NCBI GenBank assembly: GCA_023424275.1
Contig: JAFAED010000185.1
Location: 1-5,430 of the forward strand
Length of the DNA: 5,430 nt
Direction of reading: 5' to 3'
From: Pseudomonadota bacterium
Lineage (GTDB): Bacteria; Pseudomonadota; Alphaproteobacteria; Sphingomonadales; Sphingomonadaceae
A model generated the notes under the pieces. The model was not told the DNA's origin, made no database searches, and worked only from the letters and a program-made list of their open reading frames with translations. This document shows positions 5,325 to 5,430 of this stretch, one piece after another. How positions within the stretch are numbered: the stretch's first letter is position 1; every line of letters begins with the position of its first letter. A program made the position numbers and the translations under genes.

Positions 5325-5430
5325 TCAGTCCCCTCCGGCGTCGTGCAATGGCCGACCGACGGTCTCGCGTCGCGCCCATACGAACGTATGCGCAAGCCAG
5401 ACCGAATGCGACATGTTCGTCGTGCGGTCG
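5325..5430 (-). CDS. Possible C-terminal end of an unidentified minus-strand gene (cut by window edge)
   Basis: A minus-strand frame is open from the right edge to a TGA at 5325-5327, giving 34 residues ending in ARRETVGRPLHDAGGD. Its third codon positions are mostly G or C, in line with the genes nearby, and the composition (SHSVWLAHTFVW) is more protein-like than the competing frames. It is too short to assign a family, and an overlapping plus-strand frame from ATG 5288 is also open to the edge. If real, it would lie about 216 bp upstream of dps in the same direction. Confidence 0.22.
   Translation of the reverse strand, partial: DRTTNMSHSVWLAHTFVWARRETVGRPLHDAGGD
5377..5390. promoter_or_regulatory. 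Perfect palindrome CATACG-AA-CGTATG upstream of dps
   Basis: The 6-bp arms CATACG (5377-5382) and CGTATG (5385-5390) are perfectly inverted around AA, and two more pairs (5374-5375 with 5392-5393) extend it after one mismatch. It lies 269 bp upstream of the dps start, and matches the imperfect palindrome before wrbA at 12 of 14 positions. It could be an operator or chance, and it overlaps the possible partial gene at the edge. Confidence 0.3.

Noticed and set aside
5109..5430. Search for a general-stress EcfG-type promoter (GGAAC and GTT boxes) upstream of dps
   Set aside because: No GGAAC with a GTT at 16-17 nt exists on the minus strand upstream of the dps start. A weak TTGGTC/TATGAT pair around 5253-5284 has a 19-nt spacer and is not convincing.
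5288..5430. Plus-strand open frame from ATG at 5288 to the right edge
   Set aside because: The translation is Arg/Ala-rich and unlike a protein N-terminus, has no ribosome binding site, and competes with a more protein-like minus-strand frame.
1..5430. CRISPR arrays, insertion sequences, integrase genes or long direct repeats
   Set aside because: None seen: no regularly spaced repeats, no transposase or recombinase motifs, and no terminal inverted repeats flanking a gene.

Overview
The window is GC-rich, with strong G/C bias at third codon positions. Its proteins look alphaproteobacterial (Sphingomonadales or Rhizobiales type): a GlxA/FtrA-like AraC regulator, a WrbA with the SSATQHGG variant of the FMN loop, and a Dps with the TKNFHWHMSGP core. 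This taxonomic placement comes from recognising the families, not from a search. I see no rRNA, tRNA, insertion sequence, CRISPR array or other mobile element.

Layout from left to right. Positions 1-140 hold the N-terminus of an unrecognised protein on the minus strand, cut by the window edge. Positions 141-769 are a gap of about 630 bp with no convincing gene. Its left part carries a cluster of palindromes upstream of the partial gene. Positions 770-1723 (minus) encode a DJ-1/PfpI-domain AraC-type regulator. It is divergent from a short-chain dehydrogenase/reductase (SDR) at 1834-2631 (plus), and the 110-bp region between them holds four GACATT elements that look like an operator. A second, different SDR follows at 2756-3625 (plus), then a WrbA-type NAD(P)H:quinone oxidoreductase at 3786-4385 (plus). 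A Dps ferritin-like protein lies convergently at 4590-5108 (minus), with two hairpins between the wrbA and dps stop codons. The last 200 bp hold the dps upstream region and perhaps the tail of another minus-strand gene.

How the genes may work together (inference): the regulator probably controls its own promoter and the adjacent SDR. The two SDRs, the quinone reductase and Dps could all serve handling of reactive carbonyls, quinones and peroxide or iron stress. Hairpins separate most of the genes, so this looks like a neighbourhood of small units rather than one operon.

I found no strong evidence for an undescribed system. The observations most worth checking are the GACATT operator cluster, the near-identical palindromes upstream of wrbA and dps, the palindrome cluster at 260-295, and the single cysteine of the regulator at the nucleophile-elbow position.
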